Source: JAWHTC01 sp032586155
GTDB taxonomy: Bacteria > Pseudomonadota > Alphaproteobacteria > Rhodobacterales > Rhodobacteraceae
NCBI RefSeq assembly: GCF_032586155.1
Contig: NZ_JAWHTC010000001.1
Span: 496,001-560,000 of the forward strand
Direction of reading: 5' to 3'
Length of the DNA stretch: 64,000 nucleotides
The notes under the pieces are model-generated. The model saw only the letters and a list, made by a program, of their open reading frames with translations. It ran no database searches and had not been told where the DNA came from. The position numbers and the translations under genes are program-made. Shown piece by piece: positions 36,819 through 45,278 of this stretch (position 1 is the first letter of the stretch; the number at the start of each line of letters is the position of its first letter).

Positions 36819-37886
36819 ATGGCACAGTTTCACGACCTGAAGGTCACCGACATTCACCGCACGATCCGCGATGCGGTCGTCTTGACGCTGGAACCCGAAA
36901 GCTGGGACGCGTTCGATTTCACCCAAGGCCAGTACCTGACCTTCCGCCGGGATTTTGACGGACAGGAGCTGCGCCGGTCCTATTCGATCTGTGCAGGCAA
37001 GCACGAAGGCAAGTTGCAGGTTGGCATCAAGCGGGTTGATGGCGGGGCGTTTTCGACCTGGGCCAATGAAGAGCTAAACGTGGGCGAGACCCTGCAGGCG
37101 ATGTCGCCAATGGGCGGGTTTTTCACGCCGCTCGATGCGGGCGCCGAAAAGCAATACCTGGGCTTTGCCGGAGGATCGGGGATTACGCCGGTGCTGTCGA
37201 TCATCAAGACGACGCTGGAGGCCGAGCCGAAATCGACCTTCACGCTGGCTTACGCCAACAAGGGCGTGGCGAGCATCATGTTCCGTGAGGAACTGGAAGA
37301 CCTGAAGAACGAATACCTTGGTCGCCTGAGCGTGATTCACGTGTTGGAGCAGGACGCGCAGGAAATTGATCTGTTCACCGGGATGGTGACGGAAGAGAAA
37401 TGTGCCCAGCTGTTCCGCACTTGGATCGATGTCGAGAGCGTGGACACCGCGTTTATCTGTGGGCCAGAGCCGATGATGCTGGGCATTGCCAAGGCGCTGC
37501 GCGATCACGGGTTGGATGACAGCCAGATCAAGTTCGAGTTGTTCGCCAGCGCCCAGCCGGGGCAGTTGAAAAAGCCGGTGCGTTCGAAAGAAGCGGGCAA
37601 GACCGCCAACCAGGCGGAAATGGCGATTACGCTCGATGGCTCTACCCAGACGATCAGCGTCTCGAAGGACGTCACCGTTCTGGATGCGGCGATGGAGAAC
37701 GCCATGGACGCGCCCTATGCCTGCAAGGCGGGGGTCTGTTCGACCTGCCGCTGCCGCGTGATCGAAGGCGAGGTCGAGATGGTGGCGAACCACGCGCTGG
37801 AAGATTACGAGGTCGAGAAGGGCTATGTTCTGTCCTGTCAGGCCTATCCGGTGACCGACCGTGTCGTCGTCGATTACGATCAGTAA
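36819..37886 (+). CDS. paaE: 1,2-phenylacetyl-CoA epoxidase, reductase subunit E
   Basis: 355 residues from ATG 36819. FAD-binding block RRSYSICAG, NAD-binding block FAGGSGITPVLSII and ICGPEPMM, and a C-terminal plant-type 2Fe-2S ferredoxin domain with CKAGVCSTCRCR and a later Cys (LSCQAYP). It passes electrons from NADPH to the PaaA di-iron centre. The spacing to paaD is 13 bases with a GAGGAG ribosome site, so paaABCDE form one operon. Confidence 0.95.
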   Translation: MAQFHDLKVTDIHRTIRDAVVLTLEPESWDAFDFTQGQYLTFRRDFDGQELRRSYSICAGKHEGKLQVGIKRVDGGAFSTWANEELNVGETLQAMSPMGGFFTPLDAGAEKQYLGFAGGSGITPVLSIIKTTLEAEPKSTFTLAYANKGVASIMFREELEDLKNEYLGRLSVIHVLEQDAQEIDLFTGMVTEEKCAQLFRTWIDVESVDTAFICGPEPMMLGIAKALRDHGLDDSQIKFELFASAQPGQLKKPVRSKEAGKTANQAEMAITLDGSTQTISVSKDVTVLDAAMENAMDAPYACKAGVCSTCRCRVIEGEVEMVANHALEDYEVEKGYVLSCQAYPVTDRVVVDYDQ

Positions 37887-37899
37887 GGGGGGCAAGAAC

Positions 37900-38649
37900 A
37901 TGGACGATATGAGCATTCAGGACTACCTGGCGCAGGGTGGCAAGCTGACCAACCCGACCAATGTGCCGCCACGCTATCGCGCCGAGCTGATGAAGCTGAT
38001 GACGACATTCGTCGACAGCGAGTTGGCGGGGGCTGCGGGGTTTGCCGATGTGATCAATGCAGGGCCCGGGATCAAGGAACGGATTGCGGCGGCCAAGATC
38101 GTGCTGGAAAAGACCGACAATGCCGACAAGGTGTTGAAAGTCATGGGAGAATTTGGCGTCGATCAGGATCGGTATGCCAATCACCACCCGTGGACCGCAA
38201 GGCTGGAGCGTGGCGCTGATATCGGCGCGACCCGCAGCGAGCATGACATGCGGCTGGCGGTTTTCAACTATCCGCTGGAAGGCTGGGGCGATGCGGTGGT
38301 GATGAACCTGTTAATGGGCACCGCAGTGGGTACCCAGATGCAGGATTTCACCAAGGTGAGCTATCAGCCGCTGGCCGAAGCATTCCGTGAGGTTGCCCCG
38401 GTCGAAGCGCGCCACGCCGAACTGGCTGAAGAGGGGCTGGAACGGCTGTTGGGCGAGGGTCAGAAGGATGCGCTGCAAGCGAGCGTGGACTATTGGTGGC
38501 CACGCGTCGCGCGCAGCTTTGGCAGTGGTGAGACGTTCGAGGCGCTGAATGCCATGGGGTTGCGCCACACACCCGGTGACGTGCTGAAATCCGGCTGGCA
38601 AGAGCGCGCAAGCGCGATCCTGTCGCGCCACGGGTTGAGCGCCAGGTAA
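37900..38649 (+). CDS. Extra phenylacetic acid catabolic (PaaA/PaaC-like) ferritin-fold protein
   Basis: 249 residues from ATG 37900, 13 bases after paaE, with an AAGGGGGG ribosome site. RYRAELMKLMTTFVDSELAGA, VMGEFGVDQDRYANHHPW and EVAPVEARHAELAEEGL look like the helical Paa catabolic family, but only one clear E-x-x-H-like element (EARHAE) is visible, so a complete di-iron site is doubtful. It is the last gene of the operon before a strong hairpin. The function is not known to me; a stabilising or alternative partner in the epoxygenase is possible. Confidence 0.8.
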   Translation: MDDMSIQDYLAQGGKLTNPTNVPPRYRAELMKLMTTFVDSELAGAAGFADVINAGPGIKERIAAAKIVLEKTDNADKVLKVMGEFGVDQDRYANHHPWTARLERGADIGATRSEHDMRLAVFNYPLEGWGDAVVMNLLMGTAVGTQMQDFTKVSYQPLAEAFREVAPVEARHAELAEEGLERLLGEGQKDALQASVDYWWPRVARSFGSGETFEALNAMGLRHTPGDVLKSGWQERASAILSRHGLSAR

Positions 38650-38688
38650 TGCGGAACAGAAGATCGTAATCTGAGACAGAAATCGAAA

Positions 38689-38715
38689 TGAGGCGCATCA
38701 CGTCGATGCGCCTCA
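38689..38715. terminator. Bidirectional hairpin terminator after the paa operon
   Basis: Perfect 11-base stem TGAGGCGCATC / GATGCGCCTCA with a 5-base loop, between the plus-strand paa operon and the convergent small gene at 38737. The T-tract is weak on both sides. Confidence 0.8.
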
Positions 38716-38736
38716 CTTCAATTCGGGGCTTTTCCT

Positions 38737-39138
38737 TCAACTGTCAGTGTTGCCCGTGGGCGGTGGTGGGGGCGTGGGGTTCTGTGTCGGGATGGTCGGC
38801 ACGAACGGGGCGCGGCTGTTCCACAACATACCGGTACCGACGCCGAAATCGAGCGTGTTGGTTTGCAGATCAAATCCCACAGTCGCATCGACATAGATGT
38901 TGTGGTCGAGATAGGCGGCGCCGATGGCCGGGCGGAAACTTTGGGTTTCAAACTTGTAGTCGATGCCAAGCGACGCTGCCGGCTTATTGCGGCGATTGTT
39001 GGAAAACACCCGCAACCCCACGGCGGTATCGCCATTCGACAGGATCGTAATGCCAAAGCCGAAGGCCGGATCCGCCAGGGAAGCGGTCGGGCAGGCCAAG
39101 GCGGCGGTCAGGGCGAAGGTCAGGGAAATGCGTTTCAT
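38737..39138 (-). CDS. Small secreted protein, paralogue of the gene at 39313
   Basis: 133 residues. A signal peptide (MKRISLTFALTAALACPTASLA) precedes DPAFGFGITILSNG, then AVGLRVFSNNRR, SLGIDYKFETQSFRP and IGAAYLDHNIYVDATVGFDL, and a Pro/Thr-rich tail. Alternating strands with Gly and aromatic residues resemble a small outer-membrane barrel or surface protein, but no family is recognised. The neighbour at 39313 is alike from the DPAFGFG block to the DFGxGxG block. Both lie inside the paa cluster. Confidence 0.78.
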   Translation of the reverse strand: MKRISLTFALTAALACPTASLADPAFGFGITILSNGDTAVGLRVFSNNRRNKPAASLGIDYKFETQSFRPAIGAAYLDHNIYVDATVGFDLQTNTLDFGVGTGMLWNSRAPFVPTIPTQNPTPPPPPTGNTDS

Positions 39139-39312
39139 GATAACCTCGGGTCGAAATGTACAGGTCTGCTGTCAGTGGAAAATATTGACCCAGTAGTCAA
39201 AAATTCGAACCGATCTGTCAAGCCATCGCCAAGGCGGGTATTCCGGACCCGAGCACAGAAATTACCGCGTCCGAAACGGGGTTTCGGGCGCGGCACAATT
39301 TGCCAAAGCCGC

Positions 39313-39663
39313 CTAGAACTGACCCCAGCCGCCGACGCCTAAACCAAAGTCGATGCCCTGTGCGCCAAAGTCATACCCGATGCTGACATCGCCGTAGACA
39401 TCGTCATCAAGATAGGCGGCCCCGATATTGGGACGCAGGCTTTGCGATCCGATCTTGTAGTCTAGACCGATTGACAGGGCGCCATTCCGGGGGGCGTCAT
39501 CGGAAAAGACCCGAGCGCCGACGGCAACATCACTGCTGCCGCCGCCAAAGACGTAGGACAGGCCAAAGCCAAAGGCCGGGTCGGCCTTGACGGATTGGGC
39601 GGTAAGGGCGGTCGTCACGGCCACGCCAATGGCAAGGATGGGGGCAAGTCTGGAGTATTTCAT
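39313..39663 (-). CDS. Small secreted protein, paralogue of the gene at 38737
   Basis: 116 residues with signal peptide (IGVAVTTALTAQSVKA) then DPAFGFGLSYVFGGGSS, AVGARVFSDDAPRN, SIGLDYKIGSQSLRPNIG, AAYLDDDVYGDVSIGYDF and DFGLGVG. It lacks the Pro/Thr tail of its partner. The two probably arose by tandem duplication, separated now by 174 bases with their own promoters likely. Possible periplasmic or outer-membrane role; function unknown. Confidence 0.78.
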   Translation of the reverse strand: MKYSRLAPILAIGVAVTTALTAQSVKADPAFGFGLSYVFGGGSSDVAVGARVFSDDAPRNGALSIGLDYKIGSQSLRPNIGAAYLDDDVYGDVSIGYDFGAQGIDFGLGVGGWGQF

Positions 39664-39889
39664 CTCGATGGTCCTCTGTTGCTATGGCATCGGGCCAGTA
39701 GAAAGGTCCGATGCGTTTTGTGCCAATTGTACGTGGGGCGCCGAGAGTTCCGTCGCAAAACAGGTGGCGGAAACTGGCCATGGCACGGTATCAGAGGTGC
39801 GGAAAATCGCCGACGGGGATGCGGACGCGGCGCCGATGTGGGGCGGAGCCGCGGCCCTGCTTCGGCCGCTGGTTTGACAACGGTGGTGT

Positions 39890-40486
39890 TTAGAGGGCTG
39901 GCAGGCCGCCCAAGGTCATGTTGCTGACAAGGCGGGCATAGTCGTGCCGCGCGGCGCCGTCGGCACCGGGGTTCCACATGTAAAACCAGTTGAGCATGCC
40001 GAAGACGGACATGGTGGCCGCGCGCAGCCTGACCGGGTCGCTAGCCAGCGTGTCGGGCGCGACCTGGGCCAGGATATTGGATAGAAACTGCACCATATCC
40101 CGTTGATATCCCACCAGGATCTTCTGCTGCTCTGGCGGTAGTGCGCCCAGACCCGAGCTTTGCACCCGGTGTTCGTCATCCGCGCCCTGATAGGCCAAAA
40201 GGATTTCGAGTACGGTGGCGTGCAGCGCCTGGGCCGGGTCCTTTCCATTCAGATCGACACCGCAGACCCGGTCGCGCAGCTCGCGCAGGTAAGTCTCGAG
40301 AATGTCGAAAAGCAGCGCGTCCTTGCTGTCATAGTAATGGTAGATATTGGCCTTTGAGATTCCGCATTCGCGTGCCAGAAGCGACATGGAGGCGCGGTCG
40401 AACCCCTGGTCGGCGAACACCTTGGCCGCCGACTTCAGGATCTGACCGCGTTTCTGGTCGTGGTCTTTTGCGATCGTCCGCGCCAA
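39890..40486 (-). CDS. paaR: TetR-family regulator, probably repressor of phenylacetate genes
   Basis: 198 residues. The N-terminus has the TetR helix-turn-helix: ILKSAAKVFADQGFDRASMS, ARECGISKANIYHYYDSKD. The C-terminal ligand domain is of the type that binds acyl-CoA compounds in related PaaR regulators. It ends the leftward operon paaG-paaI-paaK-paaR, four bases after paaK, so it would be induced with the pathway and could autoregulate it. Predicted targets are the palindromes at 32921 and 43071. The ligand is expected to be phenylacetyl-CoA by analogy. Confidence 0.8.
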   Translation of the reverse strand: MARTIAKDHDQKRGQILKSAAKVFADQGFDRASMSLLARECGISKANIYHYYDSKDALLFDILETYLRELRDRVCGVDLNGKDPAQALHATVLEILLAYQGADDEHRVQSSGLGALPPEQQKILVGYQRDMVQFLSNILAQVAPDTLASDPVRLRAATMSVFGMLNWFYMWNPGADGAARHDYARLVSNMTLGGLPAL

Positions 40487-40490
40487 GGGA

Positions 40491-41801
40491 TCAACCCTTG
40501 TTGCGGTTGTCGATCACGCGCACCGCCTTGCCTTGGGATCGGGCCACCTCGCCGGGTTTGCCGACGATGATCTCGGTCGAGACGCCAACGATGTCCTTGA
40601 TACGCTTGGTCAGCATCCGCGCAGCAGCGGTTTTGCTGAGTTCATCGGTGCTGTCCGGCGCGGCCTCGACGAAGACGCGCATGCCGTCCATGCGGCCGGA
40701 CTTGTAGAGTTCGATCTGGTAGTAGGGGGCCAAGCCACCGGTGGCCATCACCTGCTCCTCGATCTGGGAGGGGAAGACGTTGACGCCGCGCAGGATGATC
40801 ATGTCATCGCTGCGGCCGGTGATTTTCTCCATCCGACGCATCGAGCGTGCCGTACCGGGCAAGAGCCGGGTCAGGTCGCGGGTACGGTAGCGGATCATCG
40901 GCAGGCCTTCCTTGGTGAGCGTGGTGAAGACCAGTTCGCCCATCTCGCCATCGGGCAGGACTTCGCCTGTCTGCGGGTCGATGATCTCGGGATAGAAATG
41001 GTCTTCCCAGATTACCGGGCCGTCTTTGGTTTCGACGCACTCATTGGCGACGCCGGGGCCCATAATTTCGGAAAGTCCATAGATATCAACAGCATGCATG
41101 TCAAAGGCATCTTCGACCTCCTTGCGCATGGCGTCGGTCCAAGGCTCGGCCCCGAAGACGCCGACGGAGAGCGACGTGTCGCGCGGATCAAGCCCCTGTT
41201 TGTGATACTGCTCAAGAATGTTGAGCATGTAGGACGGCGTCACCATGATGCCGTCCGGGCGGAAATCCTCGATCAGGCCGACCTGTTTCTCCGTCTGGCC
41301 GCCACCCATCGGGACCACGGTCGCACCAAGACGTTCGATACCGTAATGCGCGCCGAGGCCGCCGGTGAAGAGGCCATAGCCGTAGGCGTTATGTACCATG
41401 TCGCCCTTGCGCAGGCCGGCGGCGCGCAGGGATCGGGCACCAAGGTCGGCCCAGTTGTCGATATCGGTCTTGGTGTAGCCGACAACAGTGGGCTTGCCGG
41501 TGGTGCCGGAAGACGCGTGGATGCGGATGATCTCGCTGCGCGGCACGGCGAACAGGCCGAAGGGATAGTTGTCGCGCAAGTCGTTTTTGTAGGTAAATGG
41601 GAACTTCGCAAGGTCCGACAGTTGTTGCATGTCATCGGGATGCACACCGGCCTCGTCGAAGCGTTGTTTGAACATCGCTACGTTGTCATAGGCGTGACGG
41701 ACCGACCATTTCAGGCGCTCAAGCTGAGTGCTGCGGATTTCGTCGATCGAGGCAATTTCGATCGGATCAAGGTCGGCCTTGTTGGGGCTGAGGTCTTTCA
41801 T
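40491..41801 (-). CDS. paaK: Phenylacetate-CoA ligase
   Basis: 436 residues, normal length. IRIHASSGTTGKPTVVGYT is the ATP-binding loop, MGGGQTEKQ and GAEPWTDAMRKEVE are PaaK-type blocks, YGLSEIMGPGV is the adenylation motif, and RYRTRDLTRLLPG with KITGRSDDMIILRG the hinge. It converts phenylacetate to phenylacetyl-CoA, the first pathway step. It is preceded by paaI with a 3-base gap, in one operon. Confidence 0.96.
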   Translation of the reverse strand: MKDLSPNKADLDPIEIASIDEIRSTQLERLKWSVRHAYDNVAMFKQRFDEAGVHPDDMQQLSDLAKFPFTYKNDLRDNYPFGLFAVPRSEIIRIHASSGTTGKPTVVGYTKTDIDNWADLGARSLRAAGLRKGDMVHNAYGYGLFTGGLGAHYGIERLGATVVPMGGGQTEKQVGLIEDFRPDGIMVTPSYMLNILEQYHKQGLDPRDTSLSVGVFGAEPWTDAMRKEVEDAFDMHAVDIYGLSEIMGPGVANECVETKDGPVIWEDHFYPEIIDPQTGEVLPDGEMGELVFTTLTKEGLPMIRYRTRDLTRLLPGTARSMRRMEKITGRSDDMIILRGVNVFPSQIEEQVMATGGLAPYYQIELYKSGRMDGMRVFVEAAPDSTDELSKTAAARMLTKRIKDIVGVSTEIIVGKPGEVARSQGKAVRVIDNRNKG

Positions 41802-41804
41802 GGC

Positions 41805-42245
41805 TTACTCCTCCTCTTCGGGGAAATTCTGGCCCTTGATCGCGCGCGAACAGCCGCGCATTTCGGCGATCTTCTGGCCGTGTTGATTGGTGACTGAAAT
41901 GTCATAGATGCCAGAACGTCCTGCCAGGCTGGTCTCGCATCCGCGAGCGGTGAGCGTATCGCCAAGATGGCCCGGCGAGATGAAGCTGATCGTGTTGTGT
42001 TGCGCAACAGTGGCTTGGTTGCGGCTGTTACAGGCAAAGGCGAAGGTGCTGTCGGCCAGTGCAAAAATCACGCCGCCGTGGCAAATATCGTGACCGTTGC
42101 AATGGTGTCTCTCGACGATCATCGACATTTCGGCGCTGCCTTCGTCAACGGCGTCGAGCGTCATGCCGAACCACGGTGAGGCTTTGTCATTGGCCCACAT
42201 GGCGGCGGCCGATTTCTCGGCGCGTTGTTTCGGTGTCAGGCTCAT
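41805..42245 (-). CDS. paaI: Hydroxyphenylacetyl-CoA thioesterase
   Basis: 146 residues of hot-dog fold. HHCNGHDICHGGVIFALADS contains the HGG motif with nearby Asp typical of PaaI. It hydrolyses ring-hydroxylated phenylacetyl-CoA and so rescues CoA from dead-end intermediates. Its ATG overlaps the paaG stop (ATGA at 42242-42245). Confidence 0.95.
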   Translation of the reverse strand: MSLTPKQRAEKSAAAMWANDKASPWFGMTLDAVDEGSAEMSMIVERHHCNGHDICHGGVIFALADSTFAFACNSRNQATVAQHNTISFISPGHLGDTLTARGCETSLAGRSGIYDISVTNQHGQKIAEMRGCSRAIKGQNFPEEEE

Positions 42246-43027
42246 TCGCCTTTGAACTCCGGCGCGCGTTTGTCGAGGAAAGCGGCGACGCCTTCGGCGT
42301 AATCCGCGCTTTCGCCGCAGGCTTTCATCAAATCGGCCTCAAGTTCGAGATGGGATTCGAAATCGTTCATGTTGGCGGCGTGGATGGCGCGTTTGGTGGC
42401 ACCATAGCCGAAGGTCGGGCCAGTTGCGAAACCGGCGGCCAACTTGCGGGCCTCGTCCATCAATTGATCATCGGGCAGGCATTGCCAGATCAGGCCCCAA
42501 TCGGCGGCCTGTTGCGCCGGCAGCGGCATGGCCGTGAGGGCCAGGGCCTTGGCGCGGGCCTCGCCCAGAAGGCGGGTGAGGTGCCAGGACCCACCAGTGT
42601 CGGGGATAAGGCCGACCTTGGAGAAACTTTGGATGAATTTGGCGGACTCACTGGCCAGAACGATGTCACAGGCCAGCGCCACGGAAGAGCCGGCTCCAGC
42701 GGCCACACCATTGACGGCGCAGATCACAGGGCAATCAAGTGAGCGGATGCTGCGCACCAGCGGGGCCCAGAAATTGCGTACGGTGGCGCCAAGGTCAGGC
42801 GGGCCATCCATGGCGCGCGGATCGCGGTTGCCGAGATCCTGACCGGCGCAAAAGCCACGGCCCGACCCGGTGAGCAGGACCGCGCGTTTTTTGTCGTCGC
42901 GGGCGGATTCGAGGGCGGAGCGCAGGGCGCCATGCATTTCCTCGTTGAAGGAATTGAGCTTGTCAGGGCGATTGAGGGCGATTTCCACCCAGTCGCCGTG
43001 ATCAGTTATCAGAACCGTATCGCTCAT
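42242..43027 (-). CDS. paaG: 1,2-epoxyphenylacetyl-CoA isomerase
   Basis: 261 residues from ATG 43027. GSGRGFCAGQDLGNRD and AAGAGSSVALACDIVLAS are crotonase oxyanion blocks; FSKVGLIPDTGGSWHL is the PaaG-type active-site region, with Asp in place of Glu. It converts the ring epoxide to the seven-membered oxepin. First gene of the leftward operon; the promoter with the candidate operator at 43071 lies just upstream and is shared with paaZ. Confidence 0.93.
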   Translation of the reverse strand: MSDTVLITDHGDWVEIALNRPDKLNSFNEEMHGALRSALESARDDKKRAVLLTGSGRGFCAGQDLGNRDPRAMDGPPDLGATVRNFWAPLVRSIRSLDCPVICAVNGVAAGAGSSVALACDIVLASESAKFIQSFSKVGLIPDTGGSWHLTRLLGEARAKALALTAMPLPAQQAADWGLIWQCLPDDQLMDEARKLAAGFATGPTFGYGATKRAIHAANMNDFESHLELEADLMKACGESADYAEGVAAFLDKRAPEFKGE

Positions 43028-43070
43028 CGCTGTCCTCCCAAACGCGTTGCCTGACTCTGATCTTGCATAA

Positions 43071-43084
43071 ACCGAACGGTTGGT
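43071..43084. promoter_or_regulatory. Candidate PaaR operator between paaG and paaZ
   Basis: ACCGAACGGTTGGT is an imperfect palindrome 44 bases before the paaG start and about 117 bases before paaZ. Read on the minus strand it contains ACCGTTCGGT, matching the ACC-N3-CGGT of the site at 32921. One regulator could therefore control both divergent units. Binding is inferred. Confidence 0.45.
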
Positions 43085-43120
43085 CAATAAAAGAGACGTC
43101 GCGCTTTCCGGCTGAGAGCA

Positions 43121-43173
43121 GGAGCGGGGGCCAGCCCCCGCACCCCCGGGATATTTTCAGCAAGAGGAAGAAG
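43121..43173 (-). repeat. Dispersed GC-rich hairpin element, copy C (short)
   Basis: GCGGGGGC-CA-GCCCCCGC inverted repeat at 43124-43141, followed by ACCCCCGGGATATTTTCAGC and AAGAGGAAGAAG. The right part matches the elements at 19223 and 52670. It lies between the divergent paaG and paaZ genes, close to the paaZ ribosome site. Confidence 0.7.
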
Positions 43174-43201
43174 CACGGGATTTTTGGGAGAGGAAACGGA
43201 C

Positions 43202-45217
43202 ATGGGTTTGCAGCAGGTTGAGAGCTTTGTCGCTGGGGAGTGGGTGAAGCCGGGAGCTGGGGCGCGGGCGATTGCCAGCGCGATTACCGGCGAGGTGATT
43301 GCCGAGGCCGGGAATAATGCACTGAACACCGGCGCGATGTTGGATTACGCGGTGAATGTGGGCGGTCCAAGCTTGCGTGCGATGACGTTTCATGACCGGG
43401 CGCGGATGCTGAAGGCGCTGGCGATGTATCTGAGTGAGCGCAAACAGGCGCTCTATGACCTGTCGTTTCTGACCGGGGCAACCCAGAGTGACCATCTGAT
43501 CGACGTGGATGGCGGCATTGGGACGATGTTCGTGTTTGCCTCGAAGGGGCGGCGCGAGATGCCCGACGGACAGGTTTACCTGGATGGCGACCTGGAGATG
43601 TTGAGCCGCAATGGCACTTTCCAGGGGATGCATGTCTGCACCCCGTTGCAGGGGGTTGCGGTGCATATCAACGCCTTCAACTTCCCGGTCTGGGGCATGC
43701 TGGAGAAGCTGGCACCGACGATTCTGGCGGGCGTACCGGCGATCGTGAAACCGGCGACGACCACCTGTTACGTGACCGAGCTGGCGGTCAAGATGATGCT
43801 GGAAAGCGGCATCCTGCCCAAGGGCGCGCTGCAATTCGTGGCCGGTGGTCTGGGCGATATGCTGGATCGGTTGGGGGCGCAGGATGCGGTGGCGTTTACC
43901 GGGTCTGCTGATACGGCGCTGAAGCTGCGCTCGAACCCGGTGTTCATGCGCAATTCGGTGCGGTTTGCCTCGGAACAGGACAGTCTGAATGCCTCGATCC
44001 TGGGACCGGATGCAGGGCCGGGGACGGCGGAGTTCGACCTGTTCGTCAAGGAGGTCAGCCGCGAGATGACCACCAAGGCAGGGCAGAAATGCACCGCGAT
44101 TCGGCGAATAATTGCGCCGGAAGGGGTGGTTCAGCCGGTGATCGAGGCGCTGTCAGCACGGCTTGCCAAGACGGTGATTGGCGATCCGCGTGAGGAGGGC
44201 ACCCGGATGGGGGCGCTGGTCAGCGAAGGGCAGAAACGCGATGTTCTGGAGAAGGCAGCGCTGATTGGCAGCGAGGCGGAACGGGTGTTTGGCTCCGATG
44301 ATCTGCCGATGGACGGCAAGGGCGGGTTCGTGAACCCGATGCTGTTTCATTGTGCCGATCCCGACAAGGCAGAACGCGTACATGACACCGAGGCCTTTGG
44401 TCCGGTGTCGACCGTGATGGGCTATCGCGATCTGGATCACGCGGTGGCTTTGGCCAATCGCGGCGGCGGGTCTCTGGTGACCTCGCTGATCACGCGTGAT
44501 GGCGACGTGGCGCGGCAAGTGGTGCTGGGGGCCGGCGCGTGGCACGGGCGGGTTTACATCAACAACGCCGACAGCATGAAGGAATCGACCGGGCACGGTA
44601 GCCCGATGCCGCATATGGTGCATGGCGGGCCGGGGCGCGCGGGCGGCGGTGAAGAGCTGGGTGGTGTGCGCGGTGTGAAGCACTACATGCAGCGCACGGC
44701 GGTGCAGGGCAGCCCGGACATCCTGACCGCGATCGGCCAGAAATGGGTGCCCGGCGCGGCAGAAATCGAAGGTCCGGCGCATCCGTTTACACGCCGCTTT
44801 GGCGATCTGGCAATTGGCGAGACGATCCACACGAAAGCTCGTGAAGTCACCATGGAGGATATCGAGCATTTCGCGAATTTCACCGGTGATACCTTCTATG
44901 CCCACATGGACGAGGAGGCGGCCAAGCGAAATCCGTTCTTCCCTGGCCGGGTGGCGCATGGCTACCTGCTTTTGAGTTTTGCCGCCGGACTGTTCGTGGA
45001 GCCGAACGAGGGGCCGGTTCTGGCCAATACCGGGCTTGATGGGTTGCGCTTCATGAAGCCGGTTGAGGCGGGTCATAGCATTGCCGCGCGTCTGACGGTG
45101 AAACACAAAACGCCGCGTAATGATGAGTATGGCGAAGTGCGCTGGCACGTGACCCTGACCAACCAGGATGGGGATATGGTGGCAGAGTATGAGCTGCTGA
45201 CGATGGTGGCGTATTGA
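43202..45217 (+). CDS. paaZ: Bifunctional oxepin-CoA hydrolase / 3-oxo-5,6-dehydrosuberyl-CoA semialdehyde dehydrogenase
   Basis: 671 residues from ATG 43202. The N-terminal aldehyde dehydrogenase domain (~1-520) has KAGQKCTAIRRII with the catalytic Cys and NAFNFPVWGMLEKLAP. The C-terminal MaoC-like hydratase (~540-671) has FTGDTFYAHMDEEAAKRNPF and PGRVAHGYLLLS with the Asp-x4-His pair. PaaZ opens the oxepin ring and oxidises the aldehyde. It faces paaG divergently across a 174-base gap with the operator-like site. Confidence 0.96.
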   Translation: MGLQQVESFVAGEWVKPGAGARAIASAITGEVIAEAGNNALNTGAMLDYAVNVGGPSLRAMTFHDRARMLKALAMYLSERKQALYDLSFLTGATQSDHLIDVDGGIGTMFVFASKGRREMPDGQVYLDGDLEMLSRNGTFQGMHVCTPLQGVAVHINAFNFPVWGMLEKLAPTILAGVPAIVKPATTTCYVTELAVKMMLESGILPKGALQFVAGGLGDMLDRLGAQDAVAFTGSADTALKLRSNPVFMRNSVRFASEQDSLNASILGPDAGPGTAEFDLFVKEVSREMTTKAGQKCTAIRRIIAPEGVVQPVIEALSARLAKTVIGDPREEGTRMGALVSEGQKRDVLEKAALIGSEAERVFGSDDLPMDGKGGFVNPMLFHCADPDKAERVHDTEAFGPVSTVMGYRDLDHAVALANRGGGSLVTSLITRDGDVARQVVLGAGAWHGRVYINNADSMKESTGHGSPMPHMVHGGPGRAGGGEELGGVRGVKHYMQRTAVQGSPDILTAIGQKWVPGAAEIEGPAHPFTRRFGDLAIGETIHTKAREVTMEDIEHFANFTGDTFYAHMDEEAAKRNPFFPGRVAHGYLLLSFAAGLFVEPNEGPVLANTGLDGLRFMKPVEAGHSIAARLTVKHKTPRNDEYGEVRWHVTLTNQDGDMVAEYELLTMVAY

Positions 45218-45221
45218 GGGA

Positions 45222-45243
45222 TGGTGCGTGAAATCACGCACCC
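45222..45243 (+). terminator. Hairpin after paaZ
   Basis: GGTGCGTG-AAAT-CACGCACC, an 8-base perfect stem with a 4-base loop six bases after the paaZ stop. It lacks a long T-tract, so it could be a repeat-type hairpin as well as a terminator. Confidence 0.55.
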
Positions 45244-45278
45244 TACACGTGGGGGCCGGCGGCTGATATAAGGCCGTT

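Noticed and set aside
40533..41897. Plus-strand frame of 454 codons opposite paaK
   Set aside because: paaK on the minus strand has all its motifs; the plus reading is Val/Gly/Asp-rich with no domain.
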